A stretch of 28,394 bases of DNA from JABLTI01 sp030629105 (GTDB taxonomy: Archaea > Asgardarchaeota > Heimdallarchaeia > JABLTI01), in assembly GCA_030629105.1 (NCBI GenBank), contig DAOVPS010000014.1, positions 1 through 28,394 of the forward strand. Direction: 5' to 3'. Position 1 is the first letter of the stretch; each line of letters starts with the position of its first letter. The position numbers were made by a program, and so were the translations under genes. The notes beneath the pieces are model-generated. The model was not told the DNA's origin. It saw only the letters and a program-made list of their open reading frames with translations, and made no database searches. This document shows positions 1 to 8,740 of this stretch, piece by piece.

Positions 1-86
1 ATGTGAAAACAATCACAGAACAAACAGGACTTACTATTAATGATGTCGTTTCATTAGTAAGAGAAGAAATTAAGAAAAAACTTTGA
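1..86 (+). CDS. 3' end of an unidentified gene (partial)
   Basis: An open frame enters from the left edge and stops at TGA 84-86. The visible tail is about 27 residues: a hydrophobic/charged helix with the stretch TGLTINDVVSLVREEIKKKL. This has the look of a C-terminal winged-helix or helix-hairpin end, but it is far too short to name. It converges on the minus-strand gene ending at 100, with only 13 bases between them. No function is proposed. The frame could be a chance open stretch, but its composition (charged, amphipathic, Lys-rich end) looks coding. Confidence 0.35.
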   Translation, partial: VKTITEQTGLTINDVVSLVREEIKKKL

Positions 87-99
87 TCTCTGTCAATAT

Positions 100-1140
100 T
101 TATGAGCTTTCTTCAGGCACTAATTCCATCATACAATATTTATCTCTCTTACCTGCATGAAAGAGCTCTTTTATCATTACTTGTCTTCCGAAAATTTCGT
201 TAAGTATACCTACCCACATATTTCGAATAAAAGTACATCTATTTACAAATTTCTTTTCTGCACAGAAGAATCGACAATCATAATAAATTAGATAACTGCT
301 CGCATGTTTATCTCTTAATGTAGATTGTAATTTACTAATTAATGGGTCAGTTATTCTAGTAGAGAGTATTTTTACTAGAAATTCACCTATAATCTCAGAC
401 ATATTAACAATTTCTTCTTCCTTTTCATCCTCGGTAAGTTTCATAATAATAAATGAAAGATTTGTCATTGATGGATCTTTTAAAGCCTTATTCACAGGAT
501 CATTTGCATCTGCTGAGAAATTGGCCACAAAAGATTCTGTAACAACTTTCCAAAATGTCTCAAAAAGAATGAAATCAGGAATATCTTTCGTAAATATGGG
601 ATTGAAAATTTTATCAATAGTTAAAGATACATGAATTGACTTATCGGCAACTTCAACAGGAACAAGACTTGGTTTTTCTTCTTCTTTTTGTTCATCAACA
701 ATCTTTGTTCTGGAAAATTGTACTTCATAATGACTACTTGATTTCAAAGAAAGTTTTGCAATAGTTTTAACCGGATTATCTAATAAGAAATGTCCAATCC
801 CCTCGAAAAGTGCTTGTAAAACAAGTAATGTTCCTTTTGAATCTGCGATTTCTTTCACAAAGAATCTATTTTGTCCAAGCGTTACTTTTCCATGCCCTTC
901 ATCTTTGTTAAAATTAATAACTAAGCTTTTCCAACCTAATGTTTCAAGTAACTCAGAAACAATTTCTTTTTCATCTCTGGTTTCATCTTCTCTCAATGTT
1001 CTTTCTTTGATAAATTTAGCAACATTAGAAACAAATATGTCACATTTAGAATTATCATCAACAATAAGATCCGCTGATTGTACTAATGAGTAAAATAAGG
1101 TACGAATCATTCTTTGTTCTCTAATGATGTCAAGAGCCAT
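100..1140 (-). CDS. tandem V4R-like domain protein (TRAPP/Bet3-related fold candidate)
   Basis: 346 residues, ATG start at 1140, no signal peptide and no membrane segment. The C-terminal part (about 295-341) fits the V4R signature: CRFFCAEKK, then a Cys, a helix containing VGILNEIFG, an Ile/Glu strand (MIKELFHAG) and a final Cys in KYCMMEL. An N-terminal half (about 10-145) repeats the layout in degenerate form without cysteines: NRFFVKE, then LFEGIGHFLLDNPVKT, then HYEVQF. The halves are joined by a Glu/Lys-rich linker near 150-160. V4R domains are small-molecule or metal-binding sensor domains in prokaryotes and are structurally related to the TRAPP subunit Bet3; both points are family knowledge. 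The gene is divergent from the longin-like gene at 1429 across 288 bases. Assignment rests on motif reading only, and ligand and partners are unknown. A plain V4R sensor is the alternative to a trafficking role. Confidence 0.6.
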   Translation of the reverse strand: MALDIIREQRMIRTLFYSLVQSADLIVDDNSKCDIFVSNVAKFIKERTLREDETRDEKEIVSELLETLGWKSLVINFNKDEGHGKVTLGQNRFFVKEIADSKGTLLVLQALFEGIGHFLLDNPVKTIAKLSLKSSSHYEVQFSRTKIVDEQKEEEKPSLVPVEVADKSIHVSLTIDKIFNPIFTKDIPDFILFETFWKVVTESFVANFSADANDPVNKALKDPSMTNLSFIIMKLTEDEKEEEIVNMSEIIGEFLVKILSTRITDPLISKLQSTLRDKHASSYLIYYDCRFFCAEKKFVNRCTFIRNMWVGILNEIFGRQVMIKELFHAGKRDKYCMMELVPEESS

Positions 1141-1428
1141 TTATTCGTTCCCACTACGAGATTTTGATTTATCAATAACTATTTGTTACACTCAATTCTT
1201 CGTACAATTGTTCTTCTTTTACCCGTTAAAAAGCACTTTGATATCGACAAATTTCCTTTCAAAATTTATGACCATTTTGAAAACTTTAAATAATACAAAT
1301 GAAGAATTAAAAATTGTTTTAATACAAGTATCTTCTATTTCCACCTATACTCTAGTAATTCCATTAGAAAAATAAATGGTAAGTTCGATACATTTTAAAG
1401 GTAAACTAAAAGCAATCATAAATACTCG
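1141..1428. promoter_or_regulatory. divergent intergenic region between V4R-like and longin-like genes
   Basis: This 288-base AT-rich gap is the longest in the window and should hold both promoters. A possible TATA box for the plus gene is TTTTAAAG at 1393-1400, about 30 bases before the GTG at 1429. A weak one for the minus gene is GATAAATC (minus strand, about 1165-1173). A plus-strand open frame (1124-1375) crosses it but overlaps the start of the minus gene and has no family-like features. I see no strong repeat or RNA gene here. Confidence 0.3.
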
Positions 1429-4400
1429 GTGGCAAACTTGGACGCACAGATAATCATCTCTCGAGAAGATAATACAGATTTCATATCACTAGGTTTCATT
1501 CAAACAGATACATCATTGGTCAGTGCTCTAGGTGGTGCTCTAGCGAATTTTGCGCAAGAAATTGGTTTAGCAGGAGAAAAAACTGACGAGAAATCAAAAT
1601 CAAAGAGTGGTGCGACAAATTTCTCCCGGTTTCAAAATGGAATTCTTGCATCAAAAATTATCCCTGTGCGTAATCACAATCCCATTATACTTATAGCTAT
1701 ACGCGGTTACGATGGAGAGGATCGTAAACTTGATTTTATTGTAGATTATGCATCCGAATTAGCTACAAGTATTGTCACTAAATTTGATGATATATATTCT
1801 AGTATTGGATTAATACCTCAAATTGAGGATGCTGTTGACAGTATAGCTACAGTAGCTAATCTAATGAATCGAAAATCGGGTGATAAAGTTCGGTTTTTTA
1901 CAAGAACACTTAAACAAAAAGTTACTACCTTATTAGAAGATTTATGGGCGAATCAGGCAACATTTACAAATTGGACTAGGGATTATTCTTCAAAAAAGAT
2001 CTCTGCTATGTCCCAAGCTGAAATACTCAGGGAACTTGCTAGGTATTTTTACATTCAATGTATTGAGTGCGATGCTTTACTTCCCCTTATGTTTGGTTCT
2101 ACAAAGAATCCGTTGAATGAATTAACAAAACTAATTGATAATTTTCTTGATAAAAAAACTACAATTGCTCGAAAAGAGATTGAAAGTGAAATCATAAAAG
2201 CATACACTCAATTGAAAGACTCCTCTAAAGCTCTTTCTAAGAGAGGAACAATTGAACTTCCTGAAGTTGAGTTAATTAACGAAAGTTCACTCTTTGAGAA
2301 AATACTTGTAACAAAAAATAACAATCTAGTAACTATAATAACAGAACTTCTGAGTTCTACAAATCAAGATTTGTATAGGAAATTATTCAGAAAATATCCT
2401 TTAAAATTTGTGTCAATGTCAAAAGAAAGTGTATTTGACAAATCTAATTTGGATGGTATAGTTAGCACTATCTTACCACGTATTTTGAAAGAAGAATTAA
2501 CTGATAAAACTTGGATATCTGATAAGATTTTATTATTATTAAGAAATGCCTCATCAAAATACTCCCCAAATGAGGTCATGAAACAAAAAGATAAAATTGT
2601 GTCAAAAATTCAAGCGAATTTTCTTAGCACTATTAAAAAAGAGCATCCATTTATTTTACTAGCAGACCCACATTTAACACAATTAACAAGTTTTGTTAGT
2701 TCAGATGCTATACGTTCACTTGAAAGATACAAAACATCACAAGATGAAGCAGTCGTTTTATACAATATTATTGGTCAGATTCGTTCTGATTTAACTAGTG
2801 AAAGAAATTCTTCTGCTCAAGACTTGATGATTCTTTATTTCTTACAGTCAGTAATTCAACCATATCAATTTAGAGATGTTCCTGACATAGTATATGCTCT
2901 AATAATAGAAAGTTTAGAAAAAACATCCTATGTTCGAAAGGATAAACCAATTATTGCAATACAAAATAGTATTAGTCAATTAGAAAAAAATCTCGATTTT
3001 AAGCTTGTACCAGAAATTAGAAATCTTGTATTGAAAAGAATGACTAAAACGAAACCAGCATTACAACGATTTGAGAATTTTGAGAATTTAGCCTATTTCT
3101 TCCAGTCATTTAGAGGTTCTTTAGAATCCACGATAGCTAAAATCTTGCAAACAATTTTTGGTCCCGAAACTTTCCCAAATCCCCCAACAGCTATAAGTAA
3201 TTTAATTAAAGACTTATCAATAGACCTTCAAAGTATAAGCGTAATAAAACGATATGTTGATCAGATAATTAAAAGACCAAATGGTCGTGAATTATTTTCT
3301 AAAGATAATACCAAATTTCTTGCAAAGAATACTCGTTTTAAATATATTCTTCCGGCACCAATTCATCTTGCTTTAGTAGCGTATAATAGCGGTTGGATAA
3401 AATCTGCTGACGGTAAAAAACGAGAAAAAGTAACTACTACTCAGTTAAGTGGTTTTTCAGTTAAAATCCCAGCTTTAAAGCTTGAAGGTAGAGTCTCAAC
3501 ATTAATAGAAAATCCTAAAGTTTTAGAAAATTTGTGGGTACGATATGCTCATAAAATAATTGAAAGTCGGCAAAAATCTCTGAAGAAAGCCATTGATGAA
3601 ATCGAAAAGAAAACAAAGGTATCAGCTGGTAAAATTAGTGGGCAACAAAAATATGGTAAAATAGCCAAACGACTAAAGGATTCTAACAGATGGTTAGGAA
3701 ACGTTGTTTCTGGTGGAGGTTTCATGAGAAAAATCTTCAGTGGAGGAAGAGACCTTGGCCAAATGGCGCAAGATATCGCCAAAACAAAATATTACCTATT
3801 TAATCAACATCCAGAGTCATATAATATAAGTAAACAAATAAACACAATTAGAAGCAGTTTTACAAATCCCATTAGTAATGATTTTCAAGATCTAATAGAA
3901 GTTTATGCTTCTTTGTGGGTAGCAGATTCTGAATATATTGAAAATCTTGCGGAAAAGTTGTTCTGGAATGGTTTGTTTAAATCGAATGGGAGTGCAACAA
4001 ATGGTTCTGATTTGAATAAAAAAATCAATCAGAATCTCAAAGCTTCATATAGAAAAGATACGATAACAGATAAGAAAACAGTTATTAGAAGAGCAATAAC
4101 TGAAGAAGTAGTGCCAGTTTTCAACAAAATGGTGCGACAAACACTTGCAGTTACTTTTAATTTGTTCAGTGATGATCGTGCGGTAAAATTTGATGAAAAC
4201 ACAAATGATTGGTATATCTCTCTTGATACGCTAATCCTACCTTCAAGCGCTCTTAAATTCATTTTCAGCGGCATTAAAAATCTTTCATTCGTCAAAAGCA
4301 AAGAAGATCTAACTGAATTAAGATTAATTCTTACACCTCATTACTCTTTGAAACGTTCTAAGGAATCACAAACAATTGTGGAATTCGTTATGAAAGCTTC

Positions 4401-4545
4401 CTATGGAAAATTGAACAAAAATGAAGTAAGAGCACTCGAGTTCTTCAGTGAACTAAGTGAAAAATACATTGGGAAATCTGCTGCAAATACATTCTATTCC
4501 AATCTAAGATCACTATCTCAAATGATAATTACAACCGTTGAATAA
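1429..4545 (+). CDS. large protein with longin/roadblock-like N-terminus, rest unknown
   Basis: 1038 residues from a GTG start. No Shine-Dalgarno is seen; a TATA-like TTTTAAAG about 30 bases upstream suggests a very short leader. Residues about 5-115 have the strand-strand-helix-strand-strand-helix order of longin/roadblock modules: QIIISR and FISLGFIQTD strands, an Ala/Leu-rich helix (VSALGGALANFAQEIGL), a Lys/Ser-rich insert, a strand ending ILASKIIPVR, PIILIAIRG, then helix DFIVDYASELATSIVTKF. From about 120 to 1038 the protein is mostly predicted helix, Lys/Ser/Leu-rich, without membrane segments or any catalytic motif I recognise; a Gly-rich patch (GNVVSGGGF) lies near 764. It is divergent from the double V4R-like gene, and its 3' end sits 19 bases from the convergent synthetase gene. 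The N-terminal call is an inference from secondary-structure pattern, and the remainder is unrecognised. A cytoplasmic scaffold is a guess. Confidence 0.6.
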   Translation: MANLDAQIIISREDNTDFISLGFIQTDTSLVSALGGALANFAQEIGLAGEKTDEKSKSKSGATNFSRFQNGILASKIIPVRNHNPIILIAIRGYDGEDRKLDFIVDYASELATSIVTKFDDIYSSIGLIPQIEDAVDSIATVANLMNRKSGDKVRFFTRTLKQKVTTLLEDLWANQATFTNWTRDYSSKKISAMSQAEILRELARYFYIQCIECDALLPLMFGSTKNPLNELTKLIDNFLDKKTTIARKEIESEIIKAYTQLKDSSKALSKRGTIELPEVELINESSLFEKILVTKNNNLVTIITELLSSTNQDLYRKLFRKYPLKFVSMSKESVFDKSNLDGIVSTILPRILKEELTDKTWISDKILLLLRNASSKYSPNEVMKQKDKIVSKIQANFLSTIKKEHPFILLADPHLTQLTSFVSSDAIRSLERYKTSQDEAVVLYNIIGQIRSDLTSERNSSAQDLMILYFLQSVIQPYQFRDVPDIVYALIIESLEKTSYVRKDKPIIAIQNSISQLEKNLDFKLVPEIRNLVLKRMTKTKPALQRFENFENLAYFFQSFRGSLESTIAKILQTIFGPETFPNPPTAISNLIKDLSIDLQSISVIKRYVDQIIKRPNGRELFSKDNTKFLAKNTRFKYILPAPIHLALVAYNSGWIKSADGKKREKVTTTQLSGFSVKIPALKLEGRVSTLIENPKVLENLWVRYAHKIIESRQKSLKKAIDEIEKKTKVSAGKISGQQKYGKIAKRLKDSNRWLGNVVSGGGFMRKIFSGGRDLGQMAQDIAKTKYYLFNQHPESYNISKQINTIRSSFTNPISNDFQDLIEVYASLWVADSEYIENLAEKLFWNGLFKSNGSATNGSDLNKKINQNLKASYRKDTITDKKTVIRRAITEEVVPVFNKMVRQTLAVTFNLFSDDRAVKFDENTNDWYISLDTLILPSSALKFIFSGIKNLSFVKSKEDLTELRLILTPHYSLKRSKESQTIVEFVMKASYGKLNKNEVRALEFFSELSEKYIGKSAANTFYSNLRSLSQMIITTVE

Positions 4546-4564
4546 AATCAACTAGAGACTTTTC

Positions 4565-5938
4565 TTAGCCTCTTTTCTTAATTTCTTTCCACTTGTTTAA
4601 TACATAGGCTCCCCAAGCAGCTCTTTTTGGAGTTGGAAAACTGGGAATATTATTATCTCTAAGAATTTTAATTGCGTTTACAACTTTCTGTCCTGCTAAC
4701 AAACAACCAATAATTGCTGTGTTATGGTCTTCATTAGCTATTTCAACAACTTTTGTAGCAACGCCATTAATATCTGCATCACCTGGAGGAACCATTATTA
4801 CTATAACAGTATCAAATTCTCCAGAATGAGCAAGAGCTCTTAGAGTTAATTCGTATCTATCAGGATTAGCGTCACCTAATAAATCGAAGGGATTTTCACG
4901 AGGACATGCTTCAGGTAAATCCTTTAATTTCTCTCGTAATTTGTCAGATGGTTGATTTAATTCCATGCCAAGGAAATCAAGATTGTCTGATAAGAGTACT
5001 CCGGGTCCACCTGAGTTTGTGACAATTGCTATTCTTTTTCCACCACGATCTGAGTAAGAAGCTAAAGCCTCATATGAATCAAATGCTTCATCCAATGATT
5101 CAACCCAAATTGCTCCTGTTTGTTTCGCAACAGATTCGTAGATCTGGGGATCTCCTCCAAGAGAAGCAGTATGAGTCATAGCAGCTTTATTACCAATGCT
5201 TGAGCGACCACCTTTCAAGAATATAATTGGTTTAAGTTTAGTGGCTTCTGTCATTGCCTTAACCAATTTTCTGCCATGAGTTGCCCCTTCTAAATATAAG
5301 AAAATGACTTTTGTAGGCGAATCTTTCTCTTTAGCAATGTAACTGAGGAGTTCTGCTTCTTCTACATCAGAAGCGTTCCCAAAAGAAATCCATTTGTCAA
5401 TTCCCAAATCCTCTGCAGTGGCTCGAAGCATCATAGAACCCGCTAAAGCTCCACTTTGAGATATTATAGTTAAACCGCCTGGAATAAAGCTATCTTCCAT
5501 AGCCGCAACCATTTTTGTATGTGAAGAGACAATGCCAGCACAATTCGGACCAATTACTCTGATATCATGTTCCCGAGAGACTCGGACAAGCTCATCTTCT
5601 AGATCTTTATTTCCAACTTCTGCGAAACCACCACTTAAGACAATTGCATGATGGATATTTCGCTTAGCACAATTTTCTAGTTCCTGTGGAATAAAACGTG
5701 CTGGAATAGCTAGAACTGCGAGTTCAGGGTCATCAGGTAACGATTCTAAATTTGGATAGCATTTATTCTCGAAAACAGAGTCTCGTTTAATATTTGTAAA
5801 ATATAATTTTCCTTCGAATTTTCCCTCGAGAAGATGCTTGGCTAACATGCCACCAATTGATCCTGCACGTTCAGATGCACCGATCAATACAATACTTTTC
5901 GGATTGAAAAATGGTCGTAAATCTTTTGTAACCATCAT
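4565..5938 (-). CDS. acyl-CoA synthetase (ADP-forming), alpha subunit
   Basis: Catalyses acyl-CoA + ADP + Pi to acid + CoA + ATP, the substrate-level phosphorylation step of archaeal acetate and other organic-acid formation (family knowledge). 457 residues is right for a stand-alone alpha subunit. Residues about 8-130 form the CoA-binding Rossmann domain (SIVLIGASERAGSIGG, VLSGGFAEVG, VIGPNCAGI). The ligase part follows with TIISQSGALAG, and the phosphorylated-His loop is KAAMTHTASLGG with His256. The C-terminal domain has IVTNSGGPGVL. The beta (ATP-grasp) subunit is not in the window and must be encoded elsewhere. The start is well supported: GGAG at 5945-5948 on the minus strand lies six bases before the ATG. 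It lies 86 bases downstream of the M42 peptidase on the same strand and is possibly co-transcribed. Acid specificity (acetate, branched-chain, aryl) cannot be read from the sequence. Confidence 0.9.
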   Translation of the reverse strand: MMVTKDLRPFFNPKSIVLIGASERAGSIGGMLAKHLLEGKFEGKLYFTNIKRDSVFENKCYPNLESLPDDPELAVLAIPARFIPQELENCAKRNIHHAIVLSGGFAEVGNKDLEDELVRVSREHDIRVIGPNCAGIVSSHTKMVAAMEDSFIPGGLTIISQSGALAGSMMLRATAEDLGIDKWISFGNASDVEEAELLSYIAKEKDSPTKVIFLYLEGATHGRKLVKAMTEATKLKPIIFLKGGRSSIGNKAAMTHTASLGGDPQIYESVAKQTGAIWVESLDEAFDSYEALASYSDRGGKRIAIVTNSGGPGVLLSDNLDFLGMELNQPSDKLREKLKDLPEACPRENPFDLLGDANPDRYELTLRALAHSGEFDTVIVIMVPPGDADINGVATKVVEIANEDHNTAIIGCLLAGQKVVNAIKILRDNNIPSFPTPKRAAWGAYVLNKWKEIKKRG

Positions 5939-6024
5939 TTATTTCTCCAATGAGCCTTTCACAAAATGTATTTTGCTTTAGATTTCTTTAAAATTTTTGT
6001 TATAAAAATAGAAAAGAAAGAGAA

Positions 6025-7095
6025 TTAGAGGATTTCATGGAAACTTCGAGTAAAAGCTTCCACCAAATCACAAGCTCTTTCAATATCCTTTGTATCAAGC
6101 AAACTAATAGGACTGTGAATGTACCTACAAGGAACAGAGACAACACCTGCAGGTATACCTCCTCGAACAAGAGCAATTCTTCCTGCGTCAGTTCCACCAG
6201 ATAAGGGTTTTTTATATTGATACGGAATCTTATTCTCTTTAGCTAGTTTTTTCAATAGTGTGATGATCTTTTCATTCACAATTAATGATCGGTCTGCAAC
6301 AGTAATAGCTGGTCCATCACCTAGTTTAGTAGGGCATTCCTGTGGCGTAACGCCTGGGGTATCACCAGCAGTAGTATTCTCAATTGCTAAAGCCATAGCA
6401 GGTTCAATCGTATAAGCTGCAGTAGTAGCTCCTCTGGCACCAACTTCTTCTCCGGAAGCAAAATTGAATACAATGGTTCCGAGTGGTTTATTCTCTGCTA
6501 ATCTCCTAAGAATCTCGATAAGGACAACACATCCTGTTCGATCATCAAAAGCTTTCCCGATAACACGACCATTGGGTTTCTTCTTGAATTCACCAACAAG
6601 AGTACCTGTAGTGCCTATTTCAATTCCCCATTTGGCAGCTTCTTCAGCGCTAGCTGCACCAATATCAACAGCTAAATCCTCGGCTTTTGGAATCTTAACC
6701 TCTCCACGAGTGATATGAGGAGGTTTGAGACCAATAACACCATAGACCGGTTTCTTGGATTCATCATCCGGAACAAAGATAACTGTTTGACCTGAAAACA
6801 ACAAATCAATGAATCCTCCGATTTTTACAAAATAAATGAACCCATCAGATGTGATATGTCTAACCATTAAACCAATTTCATCTGTATGAGCATCAAGCAT
6901 AAGAACGGGTCCATCTTTTTCCGTTCCATTAATTGTAGCAAATAAATTACCAGAAACGTCTATTTCGATTTTATCAGCTAGACCTTTAATTTTCTTCTGA
7001 ATTGCTTTAACAACTCGTTTCTCTCGAGAAGCAACACCCACAATTTGTGATAACTCTTCTAAATCTTTAGTAATTTGCTTTGTCATTTTCATCAC
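6025..7095 (-). CDS. M42-family aminopeptidase (TET-type)
   Basis: A dinuclear-metal aminopeptidase of the TET/glutamyl-aminopeptidase family. These cytosolic, usually dodecameric enzymes trim peptides downstream of the proteasome (family knowledge). 356 residues is typical. The metal and catalytic residues are visible: His70 and Asp72 in DAHTDEIG, Asp184 in KAFDDRTG, Glu216-Glu217 in ASGEEVGARG, Glu239 in AIENTTAGD (Asp in the Pyrococcus TET enzyme, Glu in some subfamilies), SGGTDAG at 299-305, and His327 in RYIHSP. Candidate starts are GTG 7095, ATG 7092 and ATG 7086. A minus-strand TATA-like box at 7108-7114 is about 25 bases from 7086, so a leaderless start there (353 residues) is attractive. 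It is divergent from tldD, another peptide-processing gene. Substrate preference is not predictable. Confidence 0.93.
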   Translation of the reverse strand: MMKMTKQITKDLEELSQIVGVASREKRVVKAIQKKIKGLADKIEIDVSGNLFATINGTEKDGPVLMLDAHTDEIGLMVRHITSDGFIYFVKIGGFIDLLFSGQTVIFVPDDESKKPVYGVIGLKPPHITRGEVKIPKAEDLAVDIGAASAEEAAKWGIEIGTTGTLVGEFKKKPNGRVIGKAFDDRTGCVVLIEILRRLAENKPLGTIVFNFASGEEVGARGATTAAYTIEPAMALAIENTTAGDTPGVTPQECPTKLGDGPAITVADRSLIVNEKIITLLKKLAKENKIPYQYKKPLSGGTDAGRIALVRGGIPAGVVSVPCRYIHSPISLLDTKDIERACDLVEAFTRSFHEIL

Positions 7096-7107
7096 TAGGT
7101 TTTCTAG

Positions 7108-7114
7108 AATATAT
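7108..7114 (-). promoter_or_regulatory. TATA-like box of the M42 peptidase gene
   Basis: ATATATT on the minus strand lies about 25 bases before the ATG at 7086, the spacing expected for an archaeal leaderless transcript. If so, the two upstream start codons (7095, 7092) are not used. Confidence 0.35.
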
Positions 7115-7124
7115 GGAACTAAAA

Positions 7125-7174
7125 GTTTTGTTAAAACAAGAAAAAATCTGTTTGTTAAAAAGGGGTTTTTTAAC
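7125..7174. repeat. GTTAAAA half-site repeats in the M42/tldD divergent region
   Basis: TTTGTTAAAA occurs at 7127-7136 and again at 7151-7160, 24 bases apart. The second copy pairs with TTTTTAAC at 7167-7174 across a GGGGT centre (8-base arms). The first is itself in a small inverted repeat (GTTTT at 7125-7129, AAAAC at 7133-7137). Three GTTAAAA-type half-sites in the 166-base gap between two divergent peptidase genes suggest a shared operator. The low complexity makes chance a real alternative. Confidence 0.35.
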
Positions 7175-7261
7175 CTAATCTTTCAGATATTATTGAACGT
7201 TCAAGATTCTTAGAAAGAATAATAAATTGATTCAGTTAATCTAGCATGGTGTAATTTTAAT

Positions 7262-8740
7262 ATGCGAGATCTCACACAAATAGCATTGGAGACTTGCAGC
7301 AAAGAAGGAGCTAGTTACGCTGACATTCGTATTGTAACAATGACAGGCGAAGACATAGCCATTAAACGAGGAAACATTGACTCACTAAACCTGAGAACCG
7401 TGAAAGGGTTTGGTATTAGAACCATCGCTAACGGTGGGCTAGGATTTGCAGGGTCATACGATATTACGACTAATGAAATAAAGCGTGTAGCAAAACTTGC
7501 TGTAAGAATAGGGAAAGCTTCTGGATCAACGCGGAAGAATCCAATAAAATTCGTAGATGTAGAAGCAGTAGAAGATAGTTATAAAACTCCATTCAAAAAA
7601 GATCCATTTTCTGTGCCAACAGAGAAGAAAATCGAGACTTTGGTTGAAATAGACAAGAGGTTGAGAGAATTCAATCCTGAAGTCATAAAAATGTCTCAAG
7701 CAGATTATCGAGGACATAGAGAAGACAAAATATTCGCAAGCACAGAAGGAGCGTATATAACTCAGCAAATAACCTTCTGTGGAGGAGGATTTTCTTGCAC
7801 AGCAATAAGCCCGGGAACACAACCACAAAGAAGGTCATTCCCAGGATCTTTTAGAGGAAACTTCTCAGCAGAAGGATACGAGTATTTTGAAAGCTTGAAT
7901 CTCCTTGAGAATGTTGAAAAAACTGCTAAGGAAGCAATTGCTTTAACAGAAGCAAAAGCATGCCCAACCGAGAAAACAACACTTCTAATAGATGGGCATC
8001 AATTGATGTTACAAATTCATGAAAGCTGTGGCCATCCCACAGAACTAGACAGAGTGTTGGGAACAGAAGCAGCATTCGCAGGAACTAGTTTCATGACTCC
8101 AGATTTGCTTGGAAAACTGCAATATGGTAGCAAACTTGTAAACTTTGTAGCAGATTCGACATCGCCAACTGGTTTAGGAACATATGGCTACGATGACGAA
8201 GGAGTAAAAGCTAAAAAAGTAGATCTAGTAAGAGACGGTCTTTTTGTTGGGTATCAGAGCTCACGAGAAACAGCAGCAATAATTGGATTAGAGGAAAGCT
8301 CGGCTGGAATGCGTGCGGATAATCCACAAAAACTGCCACTAGTTAGAATGGTTAACATTAATCTCGAACCAGGAGATTGGAAGAGAGATGAAGTAATTGC
8401 TGACACAAAGAAAGGAATTCTTATGTCCACAAATAAAAGCTGGAGTATAGATGATAAAAGATTAAACTTTCAATTTGGAACAGAAATTGCTTGGGAGATC
8501 GTTAATGGGGAAATAGGCAATATCATAAAAAGTCCAACTTATACTGCCATAACACCAGAATTCTGGGGAAGTATGGACGCCCACTCAAAGGATGATTGGA
8601 AATTGTTGGGAACACCCAATTGCGGAAAAGGACAACCAGGACAGGTCATGTATGTAGGTCATGGTTGTGGTACTGCACGATTCCACAATATTCGTGTTGG
8701 AGTAACAAAGGAGGCTACTGATACCGATGGAGTTCAATAA
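7262..8740 (+). CDS. tldD: TldD metalloprotease subunit
   Basis: The catalytic subunit of the TldD/TldE zinc protease, which in bacteria cleaves unfolded or modified peptides such as the microcin B17 leader (family knowledge). 492 residues. The zinc-binding HExxxH motif is HESCGH, with His253, Glu254 and His258. The C-terminal PNCGKGQPG supplies the expected Cys ligand, followed by VGHGCGTARF. The N-terminal domain has the usual GNIDSLNLRTVKGFGIRT pattern. The ATG start is followed by a recognisable N-terminus; a GGTG lies ten bases upstream and is only a weak ribosome site. tldE starts inside its last 14 bases in another frame, implying translational coupling and equal subunit amounts. Codons here end mostly in A (GCA, GTA, ATA, AGA), unlike the partner gene. 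No peptide-precursor gene or modification enzyme is visible nearby. Confidence 0.95.
   Translation: MRDLTQIALETCSKEGASYADIRIVTMTGEDIAIKRGNIDSLNLRTVKGFGIRTIANGGLGFAGSYDITTNEIKRVAKLAVRIGKASGSTRKNPIKFVDVEAVEDSYKTPFKKDPFSVPTEKKIETLVEIDKRLREFNPEVIKMSQADYRGHREDKIFASTEGAYITQQITFCGGGFSCTAISPGTQPQRRSFPGSFRGNFSAEGYEYFESLNLLENVEKTAKEAIALTEAKACPTEKTTLLIDGHQLMLQIHESCGHPTELDRVLGTEAAFAGTSFMTPDLLGKLQYGSKLVNFVADSTSPTGLGTYGYDDEGVKAKKVDLVRDGLFVGYQSSRETAAIIGLEESSAGMRADNPQKLPLVRMVNINLEPGDWKRDEVIADTKKGILMSTNKSWSIDDKRLNFQFGTEIAWEIVNGEIGNIIKSPTYTAITPEFWGSMDAHSKDDWKLLGTPNCGKGQPGQVMYVGHGCGTARFHNIRVGVTKEATDTDGVQ

Noticed and set aside
1124..1375. Plus-strand open frame of 83 codons in the V4R/longin intergenic region
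   Set aside because: It overlaps the start of the minus-strand V4R-like gene, has low-complexity Phe/Leu/Ser/Thr composition and no ribosome site or family pattern. Treated as promoter DNA that happens to be open.
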